From Oxalobacteraceae bacterium UBA6018 (lineage in GTDB: Bacteria > Pseudomonadota > Gammaproteobacteria > Burkholderiales > Burkholderiaceae_D), in assembly GCA_002428015.1 (NCBI GenBank), contig DIZW01000068.1, forward strand, positions 72,881 through 136,880: a DNA stretch of 64,000 nucleotides. Direction: 5' to 3'. Under the pieces are notes generated by a model. It saw only the letters and a program-made list of their open reading frames with translations. It was not told where the DNA came from and did not search any database. The translations under genes and the position numbers were made by a program. Positions 37,884 to 48,344 of the stretch are shown here, in pieces. Within the stretch, counting starts at the first letter, position 1; every line of letters starts with the position of its first letter.

Positions 37884-39274
37884 GTGCCGAGGCGAACAAC
37901 GGGGCCCCGGTGGTGTCGAAGGATATCGGCGTGCTCGGCGCGGGGTGGCGCTACGGCAGCGTCACCGACAAGATCGCCGACGTGGTGCTGGCCGAGAAGG
38001 CCGGATGGCGCTGGTGGAGCGCCTTCCTGGTCAGCCTGGCCGGGGTGCTGGCGTTCGCGGGCGCCACCGTGTGGCTGTTCATCAAGGGCATCGGCATCTG
38101 GGGCGTGAATATCCCGGTGGCGTGGGGTTTTGCGATCGGAAACTTCGTGTGGTGGATCGGGATCGGCCACGCCGGTACCTTCATCTCGGCCGTGCTGCTC
38201 CTGCTGCGCCAGCGCTGGCGCACCTCGATCAACCGTTTCGCCGAGGCGATGACCTTGTTCGCGGCCGGGATCGCCGGCATCTTTCCGATCCTGCACCTGG
38301 GCCGCCCGTGGTTTTTCTACTGGCTGGTGCCTTACCCGAATGTGATGAACCTGTGGCCGCAGTGGCGCAGTCCGCTGGTGTGGGACTTCTTTGCCATCAG
38401 CACCTATCTGCTCGTGTCGCTGATGTTTTGGTACGTGGGCCTGCTGCCCGACCTGGCCAGCCTGCGCGACCGGGCCGGCAAGGCGCCCGTGCGGCGCGGC
38501 AAGCAAATCGTCTACGGCCTGCTGGCGCTCGGCTGGCGCGGCGAGGCCCGCCACTGGGCCCGCTACGAGACGGCCTACCTGCTGCTGGCCGGGCTGGCCA
38601 CGCCGCTGGTGGTGTCGGTACACACCATCGTGTCGCTCGATTTTGCGATCGGCAATACGCCTGGCTACCACTCGACCATTTTCCCGCCGTATTTTGTCGC
38701 CGGCGCGCTGTTCTCGGGCTTCGCGATGGTGCTGACCCTGGCCATTCCACTGCGCCATTTCTACAAGCTGGAAGACTTCATCACCGCGCGCCACCTCGCC
38801 AACGCGGCCAAGGTGCTGCTGGCCACGAGCTGGCTGGTGGCCTACGGCTATCTGGCGGAAATCTTCACCGCGTTCTACAGCGGCGACCGCTACGAGATCT
38901 TCATGACGGTCAACCGCTGGACCGGACCCTACGCGCCGGTGTACTGGGCCATGCTGGCGTGTAATGTGATCGCGCCCCAGCTGTTCTGGTGGCGGCGCGT
39001 GCGCCACACGGTGTGGGCGCTGTTCGTGCTGAGCCTGGTCGTGAACGTGGGCATGTGGATGGAGCGCTTCCTGATTGTCGTGTCCAGCCTGCACCGCGAC
39101 TTTTTGCCTTCGGCCTGGGGCATGTTCTATCCAACCGTGTGGGACTGGATCCAGCTGCTCGGCTCGGTGGCATTGTTCGTCTGGCTGTTCCTGCTGTTCG
39201 TGCGCTTTCTGCCGGCAATTTCCATGTCCGAGATGCGCACCCTGGTGCGCGAGAGCGCGGAGACGCCGTCATGA
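37880..39274 (+). CDS. actC: Alternative complex III subunit ActC (NrfD-like)
   Basis: This encodes a 464-residue integral membrane subunit of the NrfD/PsrC family with about ten helices; it is the quinol-binding membrane module. Family features include WGFAIGNFVWWIGIGHAGTF near residue 78, FPILHLGRPWFFYWL near residue 134 and VSVHTIVSLDFA near residue 250. The start ATG 37880 overlaps the actB stop (ATGA). ActC and ActF occupy opposite sides of the complex in solved structures of the family. Confidence 0.95.
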   Translation: MSAEANNGAPVVSKDIGVLGAGWRYGSVTDKIADVVLAEKAGWRWWSAFLVSLAGVLAFAGATVWLFIKGIGIWGVNIPVAWGFAIGNFVWWIGIGHAGTFISAVLLLLRQRWRTSINRFAEAMTLFAAGIAGIFPILHLGRPWFFYWLVPYPNVMNLWPQWRSPLVWDFFAISTYLLVSLMFWYVGLLPDLASLRDRAGKAPVRRGKQIVYGLLALGWRGEARHWARYETAYLLLAGLATPLVVSVHTIVSLDFAIGNTPGYHSTIFPPYFVAGALFSGFAMVLTLAIPLRHFYKLEDFITARHLANAAKVLLATSWLVAYGYLAEIFTAFYSGDRYEIFMTVNRWTGPYAPVYWAMLACNVIAPQLFWWRRVRHTVWALFVLSLVVNVGMWMERFLIVVSSLHRDFLPSAWGMFYPTVWDWIQLLGSVALFVWLFLLFVRFLPAISMSEMRTLVRESAETPS

Positions 39275-39804
39275 GCGCGCCGCTGTACGGCCTGCTGGCC
39301 GAGTTCGCGAGCGCCGACGCGCTCATCGCCGCGGCCCGCCAGGCGCGCGCCCACGGCTATGCGAACCTGGAGGCGTACTCGCCGTTTCCGCTTGAGGAGC
39401 TCGATGTGCTGGTCGGCATGAAACGCAACCACGTTCCCTTGATCACGCTGCTGGGCGGCATCGCCGGCGGGGCCGGCACCTACGCCATGCAGTGGTATTC
39501 GGCCGTGCTGGACTATCCGATCAATGTGGGCGGGCGGCCCATGCACAGCTGGCCCTCGTTCATCCCGGCCACCTTCGAAATCACCATCCTGGGCGCGGCG
39601 GTGGCGGCCGTGCTCGGCATGCTGCTGCTCAACGGCTTGCCCAGGCTCCACCACCCCCTGTTCGACGTCGAGGAGTTCGACCTGGCCAGCCGTAATCGTT
39701 TTTTCCTGTGCCTACCGGCCCAGGACCCGGCTTTCGACCGCCAGCGCAGCGGCGCGCTTTTGGAAGGCATGAACCCGCTGCTGGTGCGCGAGGTGGCGGC
39801 ATGA
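39271..39804 (+). CDS. actD: Alternative complex III subunit ActD
   Basis: This encodes a 177-residue subunit with two transmembrane helices (about residues 55-75 and 97-118) and a soluble part containing NLEAYSPFPLEEL near the N-terminus, a typical DUF3341 opening. The length and the position between actC and actE fit ActD. Start and stop both overlap the neighbours by 4 bp. It is a structural subunit with no redox centre. Confidence 0.93.
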   Translation: MSAPLYGLLAEFASADALIAAARQARAHGYANLEAYSPFPLEELDVLVGMKRNHVPLITLLGGIAGGAGTYAMQWYSAVLDYPINVGGRPMHSWPSFIPATFEITILGAAVAAVLGMLLLNGLPRLHHPLFDVEEFDLASRNRFFLCLPAQDPAFDRQRSGALLEGMNPLLVREVAA

Positions 39805-40394
39805 GGCGCGCGGCGTTACTGCTATTGCTCCTGGCTGGCTGCGAAGGCGCGCGGCAGGACATGTACGACCAGCCGCGCTACAAGACCTACGCCGCCAGCA
39901 AGCTGTTCGAGGACGGCAGCTCGGCGCGCCCGCTCCCCGAAGGCAGCGTCGTCCACGCCCAGGGCGCGTTCGCGGGCACGTCGAGCGGGCAGGTGGGCGA
40001 GGCCGAGGTCGTGCAGCGCCAGAAGGCCGAGGCGGCCCAGCAGATGCCTTACACGGTCGACATGCAGTTATTGAAGCGCGGCCAGGACCGCTACCAGATC
40101 TACTGCCTGCCATGCCACAGCCCCCTCGGCGACGGCGACGGCCTGGTGGTGAGGCGCGGCTTTCCGGCCCCGCCCTCGTATCACATCGACCGGCTGCGCG
40201 AGGCGCCGGACCGCCACCTGTACGACGTGATCTCCCACGGCTACGGCATCATGTATCCATACGGGGACCGGGTCGAGCCGGCCGACCGCTGGGCCATCGT
40301 GGCCTATATCCGCGCCTTGCAGCTGAGCCAGCACGCGCCGCTCGACAGCGTGCCGGCCGACGCCCGCGCCGCGCTGGCGGGAGCGGCGCGATGA
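39801..40394 (+). CDS. actE: Alternative complex III subunit ActE, monoheme cytochrome c
   Basis: This encodes a 197-residue periplasmic lipoprotein. The lipobox LLAGC lies at residues 10-14, and the single heme site CLPCH near residue 108 sits in a cytochrome c domain. A distal Met is available in YGIMYPYGDRV. The heme passes electrons from the complex onward. Start ATG 39801 overlaps actD and the TGA overlaps actF. Confidence 0.94.
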   Translation: MRRAALLLLLLAGCEGARQDMYDQPRYKTYAASKLFEDGSSARPLPEGSVVHAQGAFAGTSSGQVGEAEVVQRQKAEAAQQMPYTVDMQLLKRGQDRYQIYCLPCHSPLGDGDGLVVRRGFPAPPSYHIDRLREAPDRHLYDVISHGYGIMYPYGDRVEPADRWAIVAYIRALQLSQHAPLDSVPADARAALAGAAR

Positions 40395-41434
40395 TGCGCG
40401 CGCTCGCCGCCCTCGCACTGCTGGCGGCCGCGCTGCTGGCCTGGCACGTCGACCGGCGCGTTTTGCTGGCCTGCTACCTGGCCGCGTGGTGGTTCTGGAC
40501 CGGCACGGCGATGGGCGGCCTGGCCAATGTTTGGCTGCACACGCTCTCCGGCGGCGCCTGGGGCGAGCCCCTGCGCGCGCCACTGCTGCGCTGTGGGCGC
40601 GCCGTTCCGGCCGCCTGCCTGCTGTTCCTGCCGGTGCTGGCGGGCATGCACATCCTATATCCATGGGCGACCCAGGGCGTGGGCGTGCTGGGCCTGGCTG
40701 CGCCGCAGTTCAAGGCGCTGTGGCTGAGCCCGGGATTTTTCATCGGGCGCAGCCTGGCCTACCTGGCGTGCTGGAGCCTGCTCGCCAGGCTGAGCCAGCG
40801 GCCAGCGCTGCAAGGCTCGCGCGGTTTCTGCGCCGCCGCCCTGGTCGCCTACACCTTCACCGTGGGCCTGGCCGCGACGGACTGGCTGATGTCGCTGCTG
40901 CCGCAGTGGTATTCCAGCGTGTACGGCTGGCTGGCCGGCAGCGGGCAAATGCTGGCCGGCATGGCGCTGGCCATCGTGTGGGTGACGCGCTTGCCGGGCG
41001 AGCGCAAGGTCCTGCCCGACCTGGGCAACCTGCTGATGATGTACGTGATGACCTGGGCCTACCTCGCCTTCGTGCAGTTCCTCATCATTTGGGCCGAGAA
41101 CTTGCCGCACGAGATCGTCTGGTACCTGCGCCGCGGCACGCCGGGCTGGGTCGCGGTGGCATGGCTGCTGGTCGTGTTCCACGGGGCCTTGCCGATGGCG
41201 GTGCTGTTGTCGCGCAAGGCCAAGCGCAGCGCCGCCTGGATGCGCGCCCTGGGGCTGGGAATGCTGGCGGCGCACCTGCTGGACTGCTGGTGGCAGGTGC
41301 TGCCGTCGCTGGACGGCGTGAGCCTGCACTGGCTATGGATGGCGCCGTTGACGGCGGCGGTGCTCGGCCTGGCCGGCAGCGTCCTGGTCGGCGCGGCGCC
41401 GGCGCCGGCGGCATCGGGAGAGGCGTATGCCTGA
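40391..41434 (+). CDS. actF: Alternative complex III subunit ActF
   Basis: This encodes a 347-residue polytopic membrane subunit (about ten helices), a shorter relative of ActC. Recognisable positions are NVWLHTLSGGAWGEPLR near residue 46 and TDWLMSLLPQWYSSVYG near residue 163. A related member follows the usual order actABCDEF. It overlaps actE by 4 bp and the next gene by 8 bp. Confidence 0.92.
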   Translation: MMRALAALALLAAALLAWHVDRRVLLACYLAAWWFWTGTAMGGLANVWLHTLSGGAWGEPLRAPLLRCGRAVPAACLLFLPVLAGMHILYPWATQGVGVLGLAAPQFKALWLSPGFFIGRSLAYLACWSLLARLSQRPALQGSRGFCAAALVAYTFTVGLAATDWLMSLLPQWYSSVYGWLAGSGQMLAGMALAIVWVTRLPGERKVLPDLGNLLMMYVMTWAYLAFVQFLIIWAENLPHEIVWYLRRGTPGWVAVAWLLVVFHGALPMAVLLSRKAKRSAAWMRALGLGMLAAHLLDCWWQVLPSLDGVSLHWLWMAPLTAAVLGLAGSVLVGAAPAPAASGEAYA

Positions 41435-41765
41435 GCGCGCCAACCGTGCCGACCGGATCAAGCTGCGCGCCGTGCTGTGGGGCGCCGTCATCGTCGCGGC
41501 GGCAATCGTGGTGGCTGGCGTGTCGGCCTGGGTGGCCTTCGTCACCCTGCGCCCCGGGCACGTGTTCGGCCCGAATGAAGCGAGCGGTCCGCTGCCGGCC
41601 GTCCCGCGGCTGGAAAGCGCGCCCCAGATCGACCGCGTGGCGTATTTTGCCGAGAAGGACAAGCGTCTGCACGGCTACGGCTGGGTGGACCGGGACGCCG
41701 GCATCGCCCACATCCCGGTCGAGCAGGCGATGCGCATGCTGGCCGCGCGCGGGGGCAAGCCATGA
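41427..41765 (+). CDS. Small single-helix membrane protein of the act-cox operon
   Basis: This encodes a 112-residue protein of unknown family. Residues 16-40 form one membrane helix, followed by a periplasmic tail of about 70 residues that includes DRVAYFAEKDKRLHGYGWVD and ends VEQAMRMLAARG. It overlaps actF by 8 bp and the SCO gene by 4 bp, so it is made together with them. Position between the complex III and oxidase genes suggests an assembly factor or accessory subunit bridging the two; this is inference. No heme or metal motif is seen. Confidence 0.8.
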   Translation: MPERANRADRIKLRAVLWGAVIVAAAIVVAGVSAWVAFVTLRPGHVFGPNEASGPLPAVPRLESAPQIDRVAYFAEKDKRLHGYGWVDRDAGIAHIPVEQAMRMLAARGGKP

Positions 41766-42535
41766 TGCGGGCCGTGCTGCGCTGTGTACTGCTGCTCTGC
41801 CTGCTGGCAGGCGAGGGCGTGCATGCCCAGGCGCTGCGCCTGCCGGCCCCGCCGCAGGCCGGGTTCACCCAGCACGTGGGCGCGGCATTGCCCCTGCAAC
41901 TGGCGTTCGTCGACGATGGCGGCCGCTTGGTGCGCCTGGCGCGCTACTTCAGCGACAAGCCGGTGGTGCTCGTGCTCGGCTACTTCCATTGCCCCAACCT
42001 GTGCAGCACCCTGTTTGACGGCGTATGGCAGGCGCTGGCGCAAGGCGGAGCGGTGCCGGGCAGCTACCGGCTGCTGGCGGTCAGCATCGACCCGAACGAG
42101 ACGGTGGCGCGCGCAGCCGCGCGGCGCCAGACCTACCGCGCGCTGGACGGCGACGGCGGAGCCTGGCTGACCGGCGGGCAGGACGCCATCGCGGCACTGG
42201 CGCGCGCCGTCGGCTACGCCTACCAGGCGGGCGGCGACGGAGAATTCGCGCACCCGGCAGGTTTCGTGGTGGCCACGCCGGACGGAAGGATCTCGCAATA
42301 TGTCATGGGCGTGCGCTTTGCCCCCGCCGCGCTGCGCACGGCCTTGCGCGCGGCCGGCGCCGGGCGCAGCGGCACGCTGGCCCAGCAGTTCGCGCTGCTG
42401 TGCGCCCATTTCGCGCCCACCAGCGGACGCTACGACGGCGCCGCGATGGCGGGCGTGCGCGCGGCCTGCCTGCTGGTGCTCGCTTCGCTGGTGGTCGCGG
42501 GCCTGCGCTGGCGCGCGCGGAGCCGCCATGCATAG
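41762..42535 (+). CDS. SCO family copper chaperone
   Basis: This encodes a 257-residue thioredoxin-fold protein that helps metallate the CuA centre of cytochrome oxidase subunit II. A signal peptide (residues 1-23) is followed by the copper-binding CPNLC motif at residues 77-81 and the later conserved His in EFAHPAGF. Unlike many SCO proteins, a C-terminal membrane helix (about residues 230-250) is present. It lies between actF and coxB, overlapping coxB by 8 bp. Confidence 0.92.
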   Translation: MMRAVLRCVLLLCLLAGEGVHAQALRLPAPPQAGFTQHVGAALPLQLAFVDDGGRLVRLARYFSDKPVVLVLGYFHCPNLCSTLFDGVWQALAQGGAVPGSYRLLAVSIDPNETVARAAARRQTYRALDGDGGAWLTGGQDAIAALARAVGYAYQAGGDGEFAHPAGFVVATPDGRISQYVMGVRFAPAALRTALRAAGAGRSGTLAQQFALLCAHFAPTSGRYDGAAMAGVRAACLLVLASLVVAGLRWRARSRHA

Positions 42536-43452
42536 CTTCCTGCACATCCTGCCCCCCAACGCGTCCTCGTCATCGAGCCGGCTCGACCTGCTGACCCTGG
42601 CGCTATTGCTGCTGACCGGCGCCGTCGCGCTGGCGGTGGCGATCTTGATCACGGTGTTCGCGGTGCGTTACCGGCACGGTTCGTCGGCCGACCGCAGCAA
42701 TCCGCCGACCAAGGGGCGCACCCTGGAGATCGCGTGGACCGTCACGCCCCTGCTGCTGTTTTTCGGCCTGTACGCCTGGGGCGCGATCGACTACGCCTAT
42801 CTGTACTCGCCGCCGGCGGACGCGATGCCCGTGTTCGTGGTCGCCAAGCAGTGGATGTGGAAGCTGGAACACAGCAACGGCAAGCGCGAGATCGGCGAGC
42901 TGCACGTGCCGCTCGGCAAGGATGTGCGCATGATCATGACCTCCCAGGACGTGATCCACAGCCTTTACGTGCCGGCCTTCCGCATCAAGCAGGACGTGCT
43001 GCCCGGGCGCTACACCTCGATCTGGTTCCGCGCCACCCGCGCCGGCGAATACCGGCTGTTCTGCGCCGAGTTTTGCGGCACCGACCATGCCGTCATGGGC
43101 GGCAAGGTGATTGTCATGCCGCCTGCCGCGTTCGCCCAGTGGCTGCAGGCGGGGCCGCGCCAGCCCGGCATCGCCGCGCGCGGGTTCGCGCTGTTCCGGC
43201 GCTACGGCTGCAGCGGCTGCCACGGCGCCAATTCCTCCGTGCATGCCCCGGACCTGACCGGGCTGATCGGGCGCCAGGTGCACCTGCAGGACGGCCGCTC
43301 GCTCATCGCCGACGAGAACTACGTGCGTGATTCTATCCTGCTGCCCTCGCGCGACGTAGTGGCCGGCTACGCGCCGATCATGCCATCCTTCGCCGGCCAG
43401 ATCAGCGAGGAAGATCTGCTGGCCATCATCGCCTACATCAGAGAGAACAACC

Positions 43453-43478
<26 letters not shown>
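42528..43478 (+). CDS. coxB: Cytochrome c oxidase subunit II with fused cytochrome c (caa3 type)
   Basis: This encodes a 316-residue subunit II. Two N-terminal helices (about residues 18-42 and 68-88) precede a cupredoxin domain with CuA ligands in HSLYVPAF and CAEFCGTDHAVM. A C-terminal cytochrome c domain with CSGCH near residue 229 follows. The fused heme defines a caa3-type enzyme and lets it accept electrons directly, presumably from alternative complex III encoded upstream. Its 3' end overlaps coxA by 26 bp. Confidence 0.95.
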
Positions 43479-45049
<1,571 letters not shown>

Positions 45050-45066
<17 letters not shown>

Positions 45067-45685
45067 GGCGCTTTCCGCCGACATGCGCGAACGCGAAACG
45101 CTGGCCGGTACCCTGGCCATGTGGGTGTTCCTGGCCAGCGAGTTGCTGCTGTTCGGCCCCCTGTTTCTCGGCTACGCCTACGTGCGCCTGCGCTTTCCGG
45201 ACGCGGCCGGCATGGCCAGCCGCCAGACCGACATGCTGCTGGGCACGGTCAACACGGCGGTGCTGCTCACCAGCAGCCTGTGCATGGCGCTGGCGGTGAC
45301 GCTTTGCAAGCGCGGCGACCGGCGTGCCGGGGCGCGGCTGCTGTGGCTGACCGCCGCGCTCGGCGTCGCCTTCCTCGTCATCAAGGGCATTGAATACCGC
45401 CACGAATTTGCCGAGCATCTGTTTCCCGACCTGGGCTTCAGTCCGGCCGTGGCGGCCACGGAGCAGGCGCGCCACGGGATGCAGCTGTTTTTCCTGCTGT
45501 ATTTCGCCATGACGGCCCTGCATGCGCTGCACCTGACGTTCGGCATTGGCCTGTGCGCGCTGATGGCCTTGCGCCGCGCCGGCGGCGACGCGATGGAACT
45601 GGGCGCGCTGTACTGGCATTTCGTGGACGTCGTGTGGATCTTCCTGTATCCGCTGCTGTACCTGGTGAACCGGGCAGGGGGCTAG
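45050..45685 (+). CDS. coxC: Cytochrome c oxidase subunit III
   Basis: This encodes a 211-residue membrane subunit with five predicted helices, matching the short form of subunit III. Family positions include LAMWVFLASELLLFGPLF near residue 22 and LYWHFVDVVWIFLYPLLYL near the end. It supports the proton-loading stability of subunit I. The ATG at 45050 lies 17 bp inside coxA, and coxD starts 2 bp after its stop. Confidence 0.93.
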
Positions 45686-45686
45686 C

Positions 45687-46016
45687 ATGCGCCGCGCGAT
45701 CCGCCCTCTGCTGTGGACCTGGCTGGGACTGCTGGCTTTGCTGGCGTTGACAGCGGGCAGCGCCTTGCTGCGCCTAGGCGCGTGGAATGGCGTGGTCAAC
45801 CTTGCCATCGCGCTGACCAAGGCCTTGCTTGTGTTGATCGTCTTCATGCGCCTGGGCGCGGCCCATGCGCTGGTGCGGCTGGCGGCGCTGGCCGGCGTCA
45901 TCACACTGGGCCTGCTGTTCCTGCTCAGCGGCAGCGACTACCTGACCCGCGCCATGGTGCCGGCCCCGTTGCAGACCCCGCAGCAGGTGGCGCCGCATTG
46001 GGCTGCGCACAGCTAG
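45687..46016 (+). CDS. coxD: Cytochrome c oxidase subunit IV-like protein
   Basis: This encodes a 109-residue protein with three hydrophobic helices and the family segment ALTKALLVLIVFMRL, which fits the bacterial subunit IV (CtaF-type). It is the last gene of the act-cox operon. The preceding genes are packed without gaps, while a 273-bp non-coding stretch of different base composition follows. Confidence 0.82.
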   Translation: MRRAIRPLLWTWLGLLALLALTAGSALLRLGAWNGVVNLAIALTKALLVLIVFMRLGAAHALVRLAALAGVITLGLLFLLSGSDYLTRAMVPAPLQTPQQVAPHWAAHS

Positions 46017-46289
46017 CCAGGCGGCATTGAAGGAGGGAATTCTGCCCGCTGGCTTTCCGATCAGGGCTCGTTCGGCCACGGAGCACTTCAACTGAACATG
46101 ACAAATACCTCGATGGCTTCGATCGACCAAGCCCTATCCGCCATCAATGCGACACGCGGTATGCACTGGGCTATGAAGAATAGCGACTTCCGGCTCACCC
46201 CATCCGGAGCCCAGTTCGCCACAATTGCTTTGTCATGGACGTCGGCCTTCAGTAACGTTGTCGACAATCCGCATCTGAAAGGGAGTTCC

Positions 46290-48098
46290 ATGAAGCGAAG
46301 AAATTTTTTGTCATCGCTGGCGATCGCTGCGGCGAGCACACTACCGTCGTTGGAACCGGCATTAGCAAGTGGCCGGCCACCTGGCTTGCCTTACCGGCGC
46401 GTACGACCCACGGATGCTGGGTGGCCGGACGCTGCAAGTTGGGCAAGGCTGAACGAAAGTGTCGGCGGCAACTTGCTTAGGGTTCATGCACTATTCCAGG
46501 GATGCCAATCCGCACCAAATGGCACCGCATGTCTCGACGCGCGCAAGCATATCGGGAATCCGTACTGGATAGGTGATCAGCCGGGCGGGACCGAAAATTC
46601 AGGATGGCTCGACGCATGGACGCCCGCACCGAGCGCGTATGCAATCAAGGCGCGCAATGCCAGCGATGTCGCCGCCGGCATTGCTTTCGCCCGAGAGAAC
46701 AGGCTGCGCCTGGTCGTCAAGGGCGGTGGGCACAGCTACCTGGGTACGTCGAACGCGCCCGACTCGCTGTCGATCTGGACGCGGGCGATGAATAAAGTCA
46801 CCCTCCACGATGCGTTCGTCGGGCAGGGGTGCACAGGCCGTGTATCGCCGGTTCCCGCTGTCAGCGCAGGTGCTGGCGCAATGTGGATGGACCTCTACCA
46901 AGCGGTGACGACCGAAGGCGGCCGTTACGTGCAGGGTGGCACCTGCACGACCGTGGGTGTGGCGGGCCTGGTGCAAAGTGGCGGCTTCAATTCGTTCTCA
47001 AAACGTTTTGGTACCGCGGCGGCGGGACTGCTCGAGGCAGAAATCGTCACCGCCGACGGTCGGGTGCGCGTGGTCAATGAATGCAACGATCCCGACTTGT
47101 TCTGGGCACTTAAAGGGGGCGGTGGCGGCACCTTTGGGGTGGTTACCAGGGTCACCTTGCGTACCCACGAGCTACCTAATTCCTTTGGCGCGGCGTGGGG
47201 ACAAGTGAAGGCACGGTCGAACGAAGCGTTCGCGCGCCTGATCGGCCGATTCATCGCGTTCTATGAACAGACACTATTTAATCCACATTGGGGCGAGCAC
47301 GTCCATTTCAGGCCGGACAATACCCTGGAAATCGACATGATCAGCCAGGGCCTCACCCCTGAGCAAACGCTCGCGACATGGCAGCCATTCTTCGATTGGG
47401 TGAAGGCGTCGCCGAATGATTTCGATCTCGTTTCACCCGGCGCCTGGGCCTGGGAGGCGCGGACCTGGTGGGATATCGACAAGAGATCCTCGCTGTTCGT
47501 CAGGGACACACGCGCAGGCGCACCAAGACACCATGCTTGGGGAAAAGGCGACCAAGGCGAGGTCGGCATTTTCCTGCACGGTTATGACTCGCTCTGGCTG
47601 CCCGCATCGTTGTTGCAGAAGGACCGTCAACAGTCTCTTGCGAACGCCCTGTTCGCGGCGAGCCGTCACCAGATGGTGCGGCTCCACATTGGTAAGGGCT
47701 TGGCGGGAGCGCCACCCGAGGTACGTGCCGCGGCACGACACACCGCTACCAATCCTGCCGTCGCCGACGCGTTCACGCTCGTCATTATCGCCGAAGGAGA
47801 ACGGCCGCCGGCCTATCCGGGCTATGCGCGGCCGGACCTTGATCTGGCGGCCGCACGCAAGAACGCGCATGATATCGATCTGGCAGCCGCTGAACTTCGA
47901 AAGATTGCGCCCAATTCGGGGTCGTATGTTTCGGAGAGCAACTACTTTAACCGTGGCTGGCAACAGGAGTATTGGGGCGAGCACTACGCGAAATTGCGGA
48001 GCATCAAATCAAAGTATGACGCTGAAGGGCTATTTTTTGTCCACCATGGGGTTGGCAGCGAAGAATGGAGCGCTGACGGTTTCACGCGCCTCCTATGA
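46290..48098 (+). CDS. Tat-exported FAD-linked oxidase with BBE domain
   Basis: This encodes a 602-residue secreted flavoprotein. A twin-arginine signal (MKRRNFLSSLAIAAAS) precedes an FAD_binding_4 (PCMH-fold) domain from about residue 125. Motifs include VVKGGGHSYLG, whose His is the usual covalent FAD site, and QGGTCTTVGVAGLVQSGGF. The C-terminal BBE domain ends with NYFNRGWQQEYWGEHYAKL. Relatives oxidise sugars or alkaloids with oxygen. I chose ATG 46290 because AAAGGGAG precedes it and the signal starts there; 64 codons of upstream frame are not protein-like. Third codon positions are less GC-biased than in the flanking operons, suggesting transfer. The 273 bp before it hold no recognisable gene. 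Confidence 0.88.
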   Translation: MKRRNFLSSLAIAAASTLPSLEPALASGRPPGLPYRRVRPTDAGWPDAASWARLNESVGGNLLRVHALFQGCQSAPNGTACLDARKHIGNPYWIGDQPGGTENSGWLDAWTPAPSAYAIKARNASDVAAGIAFARENRLRLVVKGGGHSYLGTSNAPDSLSIWTRAMNKVTLHDAFVGQGCTGRVSPVPAVSAGAGAMWMDLYQAVTTEGGRYVQGGTCTTVGVAGLVQSGGFNSFSKRFGTAAAGLLEAEIVTADGRVRVVNECNDPDLFWALKGGGGGTFGVVTRVTLRTHELPNSFGAAWGQVKARSNEAFARLIGRFIAFYEQTLFNPHWGEHVHFRPDNTLEIDMISQGLTPEQTLATWQPFFDWVKASPNDFDLVSPGAWAWEARTWWDIDKRSSLFVRDTRAGAPRHHAWGKGDQGEVGIFLHGYDSLWLPASLLQKDRQQSLANALFAASRHQMVRLHIGKGLAGAPPEVRAAARHTATNPAVADAFTLVIIAEGERPPAYPGYARPDLDLAAARKNAHDIDLAAAELRKIAPNSGSYVSESNYFNRGWQQEYWGEHYAKLRSIKSKYDAEGLFFVHHGVGSEEWSADGFTRLL

Positions 48099-48111
48099 CC
48101 ATAGTGTTAAA

Positions 48112-48148
48112 TCGTGGTGGTAGTTGATGGAATTCTCCACCACCACGA
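48112..48148 (+). terminator. Hairpin after the flavoprotein gene
   Basis: TCGTGGTGGT (48112-48121) pairs perfectly with ACCACCACGA (48139-48148) across a 17-base loop, 14 bp past the stop. No T run follows on the plus strand, so termination is only suspected. The rest of the gap to 48344 holds no recognisable gene. Confidence 0.35.
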
Positions 48149-48344
48149 AAAATCGTTGCCTTAAAGCTTGTTCGGTGCTTTCCTACTGGAATTACAAAAT
48201 ACGGGCTACCAGCGTCTATGATGTGCTCAAAGGCGCGTCGGACGTGACAGTCGCCGGTCAAGCGTATTCGTTTTCGCGCGCTGGGCAACGCTACCCGCAG
48301 GTCCACGGCGATGGCGGGCGCCCTAGACTGGGCATCGAGAGAAA

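Noticed and set aside
46098..46289. 64-codon extension upstream of the BBE flavoprotein
   Set aside because: The twin-arginine signal and ribosome site place the start at 46290. The extension is not protein-like.
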